Source: Hallerella sp963652365 (lineage in GTDB: Bacteria > Fibrobacterota > Fibrobacteria > Fibrobacterales > Fibrobacteraceae). From it: a stretch of 64,000 nt of DNA. The position numbers and the translations under genes are program-made. Shown in pieces: positions 49,000 to 57,555 of this stretch. The stretch spans positions 7,965 through 71,964 of the forward strand of contig CAVJTH010000012.1 in assembly GCA_963652365.1 (NCBI GenBank). Reading direction: 5' to 3'. The first letter of the stretch is position 1. Every line of letters begins with the position of its first letter. The notes under the pieces are model-generated. The model had not been told where the DNA came from, did no database searches, and worked only from the letters and a program-made list of their open reading frames with translations.

Positions 49000-51129
49000 G
49001 TGAACGATTTATTCGCATTGAATCCGGAACAGCTTTCTGCGGTCAAGACGACGGAAGGCTATGTGCGTGTCATTGCCGGAGCGGGTACAGGAAAGACGAG
49101 AGCGCTAACGGCGCGGTATTGCTATCTCGTGTCGGAACTCGGAATTTCCCCGGCGAACATCCTGACCGTCACCTTTACGAACCGGGCGGCAAACGAGATG
49201 AAGCGACGCGTGCGCGCGACCCTGGGAGGGCTGGACCTTGGGTTCATCAGCACGATCCATGCGTTCTGTACGCGTTTTCTCAAGGAAGAAATCAACGCTC
49301 TGGGATACCCCAGGAGCTTCATCGTCATCGATACCGAGGACGAACGCGAAATCTTGCGACGCATCTTTGCCGACATGAAGCTCTCTCTCCGCGATACGAC
49401 GATGCAGCGGACGATCGATCTGGTCTTGGAGGCGCGAAAGGAAACGGACGCCTACGTTCCCGATTTTGTCGGACTCTCGAACGAGGAATTCTTGCGGCGG
49501 ATCGAAACGGAAAAGGACCGCGATTCGCAAATCTTCTGGCGCTATCTCTACGAGCAGAAAAAAAGCTACGGGCTGGATTTCAACGATCTGATCAACTTGA
49601 CCGCCTACATCCTGGAAAACTTTCCCGCTGTCCGCGAAAAGTGGCAAGCCCGCATGGAATATGTCCTGGTGGATGAATTCCAGGACGTGAGCGAAAAGCA
49701 GTACAGAATCGCGCGGATTCTTTCCGAAAGGCACGGAAACCTTTTCATCGTCGGCGACAGCGACCAGACGATCTATTCCTGGAGAGGTTCCCATGTGCGG
49801 CTGTTCCTGGATTTCGACAAGGTCTATCCGGAAGCGAAGACGATCCTCTTCCTTGAAAACTATCGGAGCACTCCGCAAATCCTTGCCGCGGCAAACAAGT
49901 TGATCTCTTGCAACGCCGTTCGCTATCCCAAGGACTTGATCCCGATGAGTCCCGAAGGTCCAAAACCTCTCTATTTTCACGGAAAATCGCCGAAAGACGA
50001 ATCGGAATGGGTCGTCAAGAAAGTCCGAGAGCTTGTTGCGTCCGGAGAAACTCTTGGCGATATCGCAGTCCTGTACCGTGCGCACTTTCTTTCCCGCTCG
50101 GTCGAAGAAGCCTTTGTCCAGAACAAGATTCCCTATCGGGTCCTTTCGGGAATTTCGTTTTATGGCCGCCGGGAAATCAAGGATGTCGTCGCCTATCTGC
50201 GAATGCTCACTTCGCAGGACGATATCGCGTTCCTGAGAACGATCAACGTTCCAGGGCGAAAGATCGGAAAAAGGAAAATCGCCTTTCTCAAGGAATATGC
50301 GGAAGCGAACCGGATTACCTTGTATGAATCCCTGTGCGAAAATCTGGACGGCGCGATTTTCAAGGGGACCGGGGCGAAAAAATATGTCCAGGCGATCGAG
50401 GAATCGCGCAAGGATGCCCCTTCGAAAAAAATGGATGACGTGCTGGAAAAGATTCTTTCCCTTTCGGGCTACACGGAATTTGTCCGGATGGATGCAGACC
50501 AGGACCGGCTAGACAACTTGGCGGAATTCAAGCAGACGGTGGAACATGCGGCACGCGATGCCGACGAGGACCTGGAAGGCTTCTTGTCGCGGATCGCGCT
50601 TTACGGGAATCTCGACAAGGAAGATCGCGCGGATGCGGTAAAGCTTTTGAGCGTCCATGCCTCCAAGGGACTGGAGTTTCCCAATGTCTTTATCGTCGGA
50701 CTTTCGGAAGGAACTTTTCCCAGCGCCCAGGTCAAGACGATGGAAGGGCTGGAAGAAGAACGCCGAATCGCGTATGTCGCCTTTACGCGTGCGCGGAAAC
50801 GCCTTTTCCTTTCGGAAAACGAAGGCCTCGAACTGGGCGAGTATCCGTCGCGCTTCATCTTTGATGCCGGGGAAGAAAATCTGGAATTTGTCCATCCGCT
50901 GCCGGACGATTTTCGAGAAAGCGCCTTGCGGAAAATCCGCGAGGATACGGAGCGACTGGAAATTTTGCAAGACCTGCTGCTTGTCGGGGACAGAGTCCGG
51001 CATCCGGTCTTTGGCGAAGGCGTAATCGTCGATGTCGATACGCAGGATTCCTGCTATGTCGTCCAGTTCGATTCGCTGAAGACGACTCGCAGCTTGCAGT
51101 TTACCGCCAATCTGGAACGCGTTCGATGA
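49000..51129 (+). CDS. UvrD/Rep-family superfamily 1 DNA helicase
   Basis: This 709-residue 3'-to-5' helicase acts in repair or replication restart. Motifs are Q (ALNPEQLSAV), I (IAGAGTGKTRALTAR), Ia (TFTNRAANEMKRRV), II (LVDEFQDVSEKQY), III (VGDSDQTIYSWRGS), IV (ENYRSTPQIL), V (VHASKGLEFPNVFIVGLSEG) and VI (EERRIAYVAFTRARKRLFLS). A C-terminal segment (LLVGDRVRHPVFGEGVIVDV) resembles the PcrA/UvrD C-terminal Tudor-like domain. The start codon is GTG. It overlaps the arginase-fold gene by 4 bases. Confidence 0.94.
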   Translation: MNDLFALNPEQLSAVKTTEGYVRVIAGAGTGKTRALTARYCYLVSELGISPANILTVTFTNRAANEMKRRVRATLGGLDLGFISTIHAFCTRFLKEEINALGYPRSFIVIDTEDEREILRRIFADMKLSLRDTTMQRTIDLVLEARKETDAYVPDFVGLSNEEFLRRIETEKDRDSQIFWRYLYEQKKSYGLDFNDLINLTAYILENFPAVREKWQARMEYVLVDEFQDVSEKQYRIARILSERHGNLFIVGDSDQTIYSWRGSHVRLFLDFDKVYPEAKTILFLENYRSTPQILAAANKLISCNAVRYPKDLIPMSPEGPKPLYFHGKSPKDESEWVVKKVRELVASGETLGDIAVLYRAHFLSRSVEEAFVQNKIPYRVLSGISFYGRREIKDVVAYLRMLTSQDDIAFLRTINVPGRKIGKRKIAFLKEYAEANRITLYESLCENLDGAIFKGTGAKKYVQAIEESRKDAPSKKMDDVLEKILSLSGYTEFVRMDADQDRLDNLAEFKQTVEHAARDADEDLEGFLSRIALYGNLDKEDRADAVKLLSVHASKGLEFPNVFIVGLSEGTFPSAQVKTMEGLEEERRIAYVAFTRARKRLFLSENEGLELGEYPSRFIFDAGEENLEFVHPLPDDFRESALRKIREDTERLEILQDLLLVGDRVRHPVFGEGVIVDVDTQDSCYVVQFDSLKTTRSLQFTANLERVR

Positions 51130-51872
51130 CTTCGCTGCTGATGAACTTTTCGGGCATCTACCGATGGCAAGATTTTTGGAAGGCGGCCGTCGCGGAGGTG
51201 GACTGCTCGCAAGTCTCGGGAACGGATTGCTATCTGGACGCCGAGGCGGAAGCGGAAATCCGCCGAAAGATGGAACCCTATCCGGTGCGCGGAATCCACT
51301 TTATCGATTCGGGAAACACGCACTATCTGAGCAAGCTGTGGACGGATCGCGTGGAGGAGGATTTTTCGCTCGTCGTGTTCGACCATCACTCCGACATGCA
51401 GCCTCCCGCCTTTGACGGAATCCTTTCGTGCGGAAGCTGGCTCAAGGCGACCCTGGATTCCAACCCGTTTCTGCAAAACGTCCTTCTAATCGGTGTCGGA
51501 AAATCTTCAGCCGAAGAGATTTCTCCCGGCTATCGGAAAAAAGTTCAGGTCGTTCCGGAAAGCGAATGCGCGGCGGAATCTTTCGGAGACGATTTCGCCT
51601 TTGACGAAAAATTTTTTCGGCATCCGGTCTATGTTTCCATAGACAAGGATGTCCTGTCGGAGCGAGAGCTCAAGACGAACTGGGACGGTGGAAGCCTTTC
51701 GACGAAAAACCTGTTGAAACTTCTGGAGCGGATCCTTGCGCAGGGAAATGTCCTCGGCGTGGATATTTGCGGGGAGCCTTTTCTTGGGGAAGCCATCTCC
51801 GACGAGGAAAATTTGCGACGGAGCGATTCCATCAACGCGGCGCTTTGGAATCTTTTGAAAAATCGTTTCTAG
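51126..51872 (+). CDS. Arginase-fold metallohydrolase of unknown substrate
   Basis: This 248-residue protein carries the ligand pattern of the arginase superfamily: a first histidine in SGNTHYL, DHHSDM (D-x-H-x-D of arginase), YVSIDKDVLS (D-x-D) and GVDICGEPFLGE near the end. Spacing and order fit a Mn-dependent ureohydrolase. It is shorter than arginase (about 300) and lacks the usual GGDHS, so the substrate is open: deacetylase-like and guanidino hydrolases are candidates. It is translationally coupled to the helicase gene (ATGA). Confidence 0.75.
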   Translation: MTSLLMNFSGIYRWQDFWKAAVAEVDCSQVSGTDCYLDAEAEAEIRRKMEPYPVRGIHFIDSGNTHYLSKLWTDRVEEDFSLVVFDHHSDMQPPAFDGILSCGSWLKATLDSNPFLQNVLLIGVGKSSAEEISPGYRKKVQVVPESECAAESFGDDFAFDEKFFRHPVYVSIDKDVLSERELKTNWDGGSLSTKNLLKLLERILAQGNVLGVDICGEPFLGEAISDEENLRRSDSINAALWNLLKNRF

Positions 51873-51883
51873 AGTTTTCTCTT

Positions 51884-52780
51884 TCAGGAAGAACATTCGT
51901 ATTCGCGAGGACAGGGAGCTGCTTTCTTCGGTGAAAAATAATTGATGGAATCTCCATTTTCCTTGAAATGCGTAATCAGGTAGAAATCTAGAGAATCTTT
52001 GATGAAAAAAGCGATTGAGTCTTTGGGCTCGTTGTAGTAAATCCAGTTGCCGCCCTGCAATTTGACGAGGAAGGATGTATCATTGGCATTAATTTCTTTA
52101 GGCGCTTTAAAGCGATTGGTTCCACAGCAGTTATAGATGTCAAACTGAAAAATCTTTTTTGATTTGCCTCCGGTTGAAGGGGCGGTGAGCAGGTAACCTT
52201 GGCTTAGGGTGGGGCCTAGAATGTAAAAACTAGAATCGTTCTTTTTCGCAATGGCGGATTGAACATTCCAAAGAGAGAGGAAGCTTAGAAGTTTGTAGAA
52301 GCTTGCAAGCGAATCGTAGTTTTCAAACCGCCTTTCAAATTCCGTCGAGGAAATTTTATCAACATCCATGATGAAATATTTGAATTCTTCAAAAGAATTC
52401 CTTTTGTTTCTTGAAAAAGTTTGAAACGAAGTGTCTGCTTTTATGTGTTTTTTTTCGGCTTCGGTATATTTTCTTCCATGATTCGAACGAGAGGTCATGA
52501 CGTCCCATTTTTCTAAATCACGGACAGGAAAACTAGGGAGAGAATAGTTTCCGACTTGGGTTGTCCACATAGAGTCCTGGTTGAATTTGGCGAAGAATAC
52601 ATAGCCTTTTACAAATGAAAGTTCATAAAATATTGTCGAACTGTCAAGGCATTCGACTTGTTCGTAGCGATTGACGACTTCAGGATGGTTTTGAAGAAAT
52701 TCTTCGCACGGATTTGAAACTGAATTTTTTTCTGCACAACCTAAAAAAATCAAAGAAAGGAATGGCAGAAAGATTTTCAT
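51884..52780 (-). CDS. Lipoprotein of unknown function in AT-rich cassette
   Basis: This 298-residue protein has a lipoprotein signal (MKIFLPFLSLIFLGC) and a mature part rich in aromatic and charged residues. Cysteines lie at both ends (NPCEEF, VECLDSS and CPREYECSS) and in the middle (NCCGTN). It has no recognised family. The start ATG at 52780 overlaps the stop of the next upstream gene (ATGA), so both are made together. Codon use and base composition differ sharply from the flanking genes. A role as an immunity or accessory partner of the upstream protein is possible. Confidence 0.65.
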   Translation of the reverse strand: MKIFLPFLSLIFLGCAEKNSVSNPCEEFLQNHPEVVNRYEQVECLDSSTIFYELSFVKGYVFFAKFNQDSMWTTQVGNYSLPSFPVRDLEKWDVMTSRSNHGRKYTEAEKKHIKADTSFQTFSRNKRNSFEEFKYFIMDVDKISSTEFERRFENYDSLASFYKLLSFLSLWNVQSAIAKKNDSSFYILGPTLSQGYLLTAPSTGGKSKKIFQFDIYNCCGTNRFKAPKEINANDTSFLVKLQGGNWIYYNEPKDSIAFFIKDSLDFYLITHFKENGDSINYFSPKKAAPCPREYECSS

Positions 52781-53766
52781 TCTTGAAAGTCCTTGATGTT
52801 TCCGAGATAGACTTGTCCTAGGTTTCGACAACCGGCGATTTCGTTTAAGCAGATTCCTGCCAAATTTGGATTGGAAAAGAAAATATCTCCCTCTCGATTG
52901 ATGGCAAACATTTTCTTATTTGCTTCGAAAATATGTCCAAGGTCACCGCCTTTGCGGATTTTTTGTGGGTGGTAAAAGTCGCTTTCAGGATTCATGGATA
53001 ACGGAGAAAGGCCGGGATGCGATTGAAATAAAATGTTTTCTCCATTTGAATATATCGGCATTGAGGATTTGGTTCCATCCGGTTTGGTAAAACCTCTTCG
53101 CATTGTAGAATTTTTGTGGATGTTGTCGTGATGTTCGCCTGTAACGATAAATTCGTCATGATTCTTGTCTATTCGTGTTGCTGTCATTAATTCTTTTAGT
53201 GTGTTTATATTTCCGGGCGATTTAAGAAGGGCGATCCCTTCGGAATATGCTTGCTGCATGGCATCGTAAAGTTTTCCCATGGCTTCACCATAATCGGTAT
53301 TGACAAGGCGTTGCCTAAAATTGGGATCATTTTCTTTGATATGTTCATTGAAAGACTTTAGTGTGGTTATTTGTTGGGAAATGAAGCTCTCTGAAAATTC
53401 GCTTTGTTCGTCAGGCAAAACGGTATTTGGGCTTTGGGCGAATCGCTTACATTGTAAAATTATTTTGTTGAAAATGTCCCGTTCGGTTTCAGAAAACGAA
53501 ATGTCTGATTTGAGAATGGCTAGCCATAGGCAAAAATTTTGGATTAGCTCTTTGGATAAAGTGAGAGCTTTTTGAAAGTATTCGACATAATAGGAAATAG
53601 TTGAAGCTGCAATGTGGTTTGTTTTGGGAATACCTCGGATAAAGTTGACAAGAACTTTTTCTGCAAGATGGTTCAGGCATTTCAGCTCGGTGTTATCTAA
53701 AAATTCTACCGGATTCTCATTTAGTCGGAAATTGATATGGTTGGAATAAAATCCTGCACTCAGCAT
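52777..53766 (-). CDS. Unknown protein, possible effector-like, in AT-rich cassette
   Basis: This 329-residue protein has no signal peptide. Residues 1-200 are predicted mostly helical with an N-terminal region rich in Asn/Leu. The C-terminal 100 residues look like a separate domain: FQSHPGLSPLSMNPESDFYH followed by GGDLGHIFEANKKMFAINRE and GDIFFSN. The HPG..S...D and D..........I...GD order recalls JAB/JAMM-like or polymorphic-toxin-associated peptidase domains, but the first metal-binding His is replaced by Gln (QSHP). This is a weak match. The gene overlaps a lipoprotein gene. Confidence 0.55.
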   Translation of the reverse strand: MLSAGFYSNHINFRLNENPVEFLDNTELKCLNHLAEKVLVNFIRGIPKTNHIAASTISYYVEYFQKALTLSKELIQNFCLWLAILKSDISFSETERDIFNKIILQCKRFAQSPNTVLPDEQSEFSESFISQQITTLKSFNEHIKENDPNFRQRLVNTDYGEAMGKLYDAMQQAYSEGIALLKSPGNINTLKELMTATRIDKNHDEFIVTGEHHDNIHKNSTMRRGFTKPDGTKSSMPIYSNGENILFQSHPGLSPLSMNPESDFYHPQKIRKGGDLGHIFEANKKMFAINREGDIFFSNPNLAGICLNEIAGCRNLGQVYLGNIKDFQE

Positions 53767-53814
53767 GACACGTTTCCTTTTTGTTCCCTGTTAGAAGCCG
53801 CTTTGAAAATATAC

Positions 53815-53837
53815 AAAAAGCGCCGCGGAGGCGGCGC
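53815..53837 (-). terminator. Terminator after cysK
   Basis: On the minus strand GCGCCGC pairs with GCGGCGC around CTCC, followed by five Ts (53819-53815). It is 25 bases after the cysK stop and just ahead of the AT-rich cassette. Confidence 0.82.
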
Positions 53838-53861
53838 GAAATCTGAAAGTCTGACGAGAGG

Positions 53862-54785
53862 CTATTTCTCTTCGAACAGCCAAGTCGAGAGGTAGCGTTC
53901 GCCGGTATCCGGGAGCAGGGCAACGATCGTCTTGCCCTTGTTTTCCGGTCGCTTGGCGATGGTGAGTGCCGCTTCGAGGGCCGCTCCGGACGAGATGCCG
54001 ATCAGCAGGCCTTCTTCCCTTGCCGCGCGACGGGCGATGTTTCCCGCCTTGACATCGTTTGTCAGATAGATTTCGTCGATGACTTTCGGGTTATAGACTT
54101 TGGGGACGAAGCCCGCTCCGATTCCCTGGATCTTGTGCGGTCCCGCGGGCTTTCCGGAGAGAACCGCGGACGTGTCCGGTTCGACGACGACGACCCGGAC
54201 GTTTGGATTCTGGCTCTTCAGGTAGCCTCCGACTCCCGTGACCGTGCCGCCCGTTCCCGCCGCGGAAACAAAGACATCGACCTTGCCTTCGGTATCTTTC
54301 CAGATTTCCGGTCCTGTCGTCTTGCGGTGGATTTCCGGGTTCGCGGGATTTTCGAACTGCTGCGGGATAAAGGAATTCGGGATTTCGCTCGCGAGTTCCT
54401 GCGCCTTGGCAATGGCTCCCTTCATGCCCGCCTTTCCGTCGGTGAGAACGAGTTCCGCGCCGAGAGCCGCGAGAAGCTTTCGCCGTTCGACGCTCATCGT
54501 CTCGGGCATCGTGAGGATGATACGGTAACCCTTGACCGCCGCGACGTAGGCGAGTCCAATCCCGGTGTTTCCGCTGGTCGGTTCGATGATGACCGAGCCT
54601 TTCGTGAGCCGTCCGTCCTGTTCCGCGGTCTCGATCATGGCGAAGGCGACGCGATCCTTGACGCTCGAAAGCGGATTGAACGATTCGACCTTGACATAGA
54701 CTTCCGCTTCGCTGTCGTTCAGCTTGTTGATGCGGACAAGAGGCGTGTTGCCGATGAGATCCGTAATCTTGTTGACCTTTGCCAT
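53862..54785 (-). CDS. cysK: Cysteine synthase A
   Basis: This PLP enzyme makes cysteine from O-acetylserine and sulfide. The 307-residue product has the PLP lysine in LSSVKDRVAFAM, the phosphate-binding TSGNTGIGLAYVAAVKG and GTGGTVTGVGGYLK, and the C-terminal SSGAALEAAL. It ends LPDTGERYLSTWLFEEK. It has a CCAAGGAGAA ribosome-binding site and its own promoter upstream (54834-54861). It is monocistronic. Confidence 0.96.
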   Translation of the reverse strand: MAKVNKITDLIGNTPLVRINKLNDSEAEVYVKVESFNPLSSVKDRVAFAMIETAEQDGRLTKGSVIIEPTSGNTGIGLAYVAAVKGYRIILTMPETMSVERRKLLAALGAELVLTDGKAGMKGAIAKAQELASEIPNSFIPQQFENPANPEIHRKTTGPEIWKDTEGKVDVFVSAAGTGGTVTGVGGYLKSQNPNVRVVVVEPDTSAVLSGKPAGPHKIQGIGAGFVPKVYNPKVIDEIYLTNDVKAGNIARRAAREEGLLIGISSGAALEAALTIAKRPENKGKTIVALLPDTGERYLSTWLFEEK

Positions 54786-54833
54786 GGTTTTCTCCTTGGA
54801 TTAGAAATCCTATTGTTTTAATCGACATTGTAT

Positions 54834-54861
54834 AATATATAAAAACCTTCTCGAAAAATCA
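54834..54861 (-). promoter_or_regulatory. Promoter of cysK
   Basis: On the minus strand TTGATT (54861-54856) and TATATT (54839-54834) are 16 bases apart, about 50 bases before the ATG at 54785. Confidence 0.55.
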
Positions 54862-54955
54862 AGACGAAAATCTATTTTCGGCGAACCGCCGTTTTGGGCC
54901 TGGGACAGACGCCCCGAATGCAGGAATTGTATATTTTAACGCAAAGGAGAATTCG

Positions 54956-55447
54956 ATGAAGAAATTTTTCCCAGCCCTTCTGGTCGCATGTGCGGCGTGC
55001 CTCTTCCTTGCCTGCGGACCTTCCGCCTTCGAAATCAAGGAGAAGGCCTCGGCGTGCGAGTTCAACGTGGAAATTCGCTACGTGCAGGACGATTCGGTCG
55101 GAATCTTTGTCGGCAATACGCTCTACCTTTCGACGTCCCAGCTCGCATCGGGAAAGTTCTATCCGCTGCTCGTGAGTTCCCGGGACCCGATGAATATCGA
55201 CGGGCGCGCTCCGACGGATGCCGTGAATTCCGACGAGGAGCTTGCCGCCTACATCAATCGGCGTGTTCCGGGTGCGCTTCATTTCGGGATCGTCCTTTCC
55301 GACAACGTCGGCTATGAAATCGGCTTCGATTCCGACGTGGCGGTCAAGACGCTGCGCGACTTCCTTGAAAAATCCTACCCGGGTTCGACCGCGGTTCTTT
55401 TCGGGGAACGCGGCGGCGAACTGGTTTCGGCGAAAAAACTCTACTAG
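54956..55447 (+). CDS. Lipoprotein of unknown function
   Basis: This 163-residue lipoprotein has signal MKKFFPALLVACAACLFLAC and a mature domain of mixed strands and helices (EFNVEIRYVQDDSVGIFVG, GALHFGIVLSDNVGYEIGFD). I do not recognise a family. It begins a run with the next gene (3-base gap), rdgB and PAP2. The upstream sequence has an AAAGGAG ribosome-binding site and a TATATT-like box near 54928. Confidence 0.7.
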   Translation: MKKFFPALLVACAACLFLACGPSAFEIKEKASACEFNVEIRYVQDDSVGIFVGNTLYLSTSQLASGKFYPLLVSSRDPMNIDGRAPTDAVNSDEELAAYINRRVPGALHFGIVLSDNVGYEIGFDSDVAVKTLRDFLEKSYPGSTAVLFGERGGELVSAKKLY

Positions 55448-55450
55448 TGG

Positions 55451-56389
55451 ATGGCTCCTATGTTGGGCATTGAACAAAAGAAAGGCGATCCGGAAAAACT
55501 TTGTGGCCGGATGGTCGCCTATGCGAAGATTCTTCGGTCGGCGATGAAGAACGGCGCAATGTCCGGACCCTTTCCGGGGATGATTCGAAACGGAATCCTC
55601 GCGGTCCGCGGCGAGTTCGAAAAGAACTGCAACATCAAGAGCTTCATGCGCCACGAGATGGGGACTTCTGTCGATAAGGGTCTCGATGACCTGATCGAGC
55701 ATATCAGGGAACGCGGCGGCGAGCTTCCCGAAAACATCGATGTCGATTCGTTCAGAAACCGGCTCGAAGAGCTTTCGAGTATGGAAATCATCCCGGTTCC
55801 GGCAAAGATCATGTTCTACGATAACGAGGACGACATCCTGCGCGAAAACGCCGACATCTACTACATCGGGGAATTTTCGGGCATGAGCCAGGCGCACCTC
55901 TGCATCACGAGTCTTCCGATTTTTTACCAGGCGAAGTATCGCGAACAGCAAAACGTCGAGGAGCAGTCCTATATCAGCGAACTGCTTTCGCAGATTGAAT
56001 CCGACGACCTCATCACGAGCAAGTCGGAAAACGGCGTGTTCTTGCCGGGCAAGGGAAACCTGCTCTCCTTTGTCGGCGACTTGCGGGAGCTTCTGGAACG
56101 CCAGGTGGTGCCGTATCTTCTGTACCAGGCGGAAAACGAGGAAGAGTTCAGGGCGAGTCTCGAACGGTTCAAGAATTTCATGGCGCCTTACAAGGACGCC
56201 CAGGATGTCGAACGCATTGGAAACGCGATTTGCAAGCTGCGATCGAACGAAAACGATTCGCAGGAACGCGCTCGGCTCGAACTTCTGTGCCGCAAGGTGA
56301 GCGCGATGTATCACGAGAAGTTTGAACTGGTTCCGGAAATCCAGCGGAAACTGAGCGCACTGGACCGTTCGAGCGAAGGAAACGCATGA
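55451..56389 (+). CDS. Conserved-looking protein of unknown function
   Basis: This 312-residue protein has no signal peptide or membrane helix. It appears mostly helical with a conserved-looking central region (VPAKIMFYDNEDDILREN). It overlaps rdgB by 4 bases (ATGA). No family was recognised. It may act with the preceding lipoprotein or with nucleotide hygiene genes, which is inference only. Confidence 0.65.
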   Translation: MAPMLGIEQKKGDPEKLCGRMVAYAKILRSAMKNGAMSGPFPGMIRNGILAVRGEFEKNCNIKSFMRHEMGTSVDKGLDDLIEHIRERGGELPENIDVDSFRNRLEELSSMEIIPVPAKIMFYDNEDDILRENADIYYIGEFSGMSQAHLCITSLPIFYQAKYREQQNVEEQSYISELLSQIESDDLITSKSENGVFLPGKGNLLSFVGDLRELLERQVVPYLLYQAENEEEFRASLERFKNFMAPYKDAQDVERIGNAICKLRSNENDSQERARLELLCRKVSAMYHEKFELVPEIQRKLSALDRSSEGNA

Positions 56390-56985
56390 AGAGATTGGTC
56401 GTGGTCGCGACGGGAAACCCGGGCAAGGTCCGGGAATTTGCCCGAGCGTTCGAACAGGAAGGTTTTGAATTCAGGACACAACGTGACGTCGGATTTCTGG
56501 AAGATGTCGATGAAAACGGAAAGACCTTTGCGGAAAACGCGCGCATCAAGGCGGTTGCCGTTGCGAAGTACCTGAAAGATCGGGAACTCGCGGCGACTGT
56601 CATCGCGGATGATTCGGGCCTGGAAGTGAAGGCTTTTGCCGGCGCTCCCGGAATCCACAGTGCGCGCTTTGCCGGCGTGCACGGGGATTCTCTTGCGAAC
56701 AACGAAAAGCTTCTCCGCGAGCTGAAGGGTGCAGCGGATCGCTCGGCGCGCTTCGTGACCGCTCTCTGCGTCATCGACGAAGCGGGTTTCGAACATTACG
56801 TCGAAGGCGAGTGCCGCGGAAGGATCCTCGAAGATTTTCGCGGAACGGAAGGCTTTGGCTACGATCCTCTCTTTGTTCCCGAAGGACAGGAAAGGACCTT
56901 TGCGGAAATGTCTATAGAAGAAAAGCAGTCGCTCAGCCACCGCGGTCGCGCGATCGAAAATCTCAAGGCGTTGAAGCTCTTGTAG
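56386..56985 (+). CDS. rdgB: XTP/dITP pyrophosphatase (RdgB/HAM1)
   Basis: This enzyme removes non-canonical purine nucleotides such as dITP and XTP from the pool. The 199-residue product has VVATGNPGKVREFARAF, the Asp pair in VIADDSGLEVKAFAGAPGIH, GTEGFGYDPLFVPEGQERTF and a C-terminal LSHRGRA. These are the family hallmarks. It overlaps its neighbour upstream. Confidence 0.95.
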   Translation: MKRLVVVATGNPGKVREFARAFEQEGFEFRTQRDVGFLEDVDENGKTFAENARIKAVAVAKYLKDRELAATVIADDSGLEVKAFAGAPGIHSARFAGVHGDSLANNEKLLRELKGAADRSARFVTALCVIDEAGFEHYVEGECRGRILEDFRGTEGFGYDPLFVPEGQERTFAEMSIEEKQSLSHRGRAIENLKALKLL

Positions 56986-56997
56986 GTTCGGATATCG

Positions 56998-57555
56998 ATG
57001 TTTCGAAAGATTGCAAGCCTGGATGAACGCTTTTCGCGATATCTCTACACGCATCGGCTTTCGGCGCGTGCGGATCGTTTCTTGACTCTCTACACGAGGC
57101 TTGGTGACGGTTACGCGTGGGCGCTGATCGTGCTTTTGATCTTGATCGCCGATGGTCCGAAATTCCTCGCGCTTGTCCTTGCGCAGGTTCTACCGTCCCT
57201 TGTCGTGTCGCTCGGACTTTACTGGCTTGTAAAGCTTTCCGCAAAGCGCAAGCGTCCCTTTGACGCCATTCCGGAATTCAAGGCCCTGGTTCCGCCACTT
57301 GACAAGTTCAGCTTTCCGTCGGGCCATACGATGAACAACCTGGCGATCGCGATGACCGTGCTGCTGTCCGTTCCCGCCGCGGGCCTGGTGATGATCGGAC
57401 TTCCGCTTACGTGGGGATTCTTGCGCGTCTATTTCGGGGTCCACTGGCTTTCGGACGTCGTCGGAGGTTTCTTTTTGGGTGTCGCGAGCTTTGCCTTGGG
57501 GCATTTGCTCTGGATGCTTGTCCTGAATCCGATTGCTTCGAGGCTTCTTTCATGA
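56998..57555 (+). CDS. PAP2-family membrane phosphatase
   Basis: This 185-residue membrane protein with about five helices has the three phosphatase motifs: KLSAKRKRPF (KXXXXXXRP), FSFPSGHT (PSGH) and RVYFGVHWLSDVVGG (SRXXXXXHXXXD-like). It probably dephosphorylates a lipid phosphate such as undecaprenyl diphosphate or phosphatidic acid. It overlaps the next gene (ATGA). Confidence 0.9.
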   Translation: MFRKIASLDERFSRYLYTHRLSARADRFLTLYTRLGDGYAWALIVLLILIADGPKFLALVLAQVLPSLVVSLGLYWLVKLSAKRKRPFDAIPEFKALVPPLDKFSFPSGHTMNNLAIAMTVLLSVPAAGLVMIGLPLTWGFLRVYFGVHWLSDVVGGFFLGVASFALGHLLWMLVLNPIASRLLS

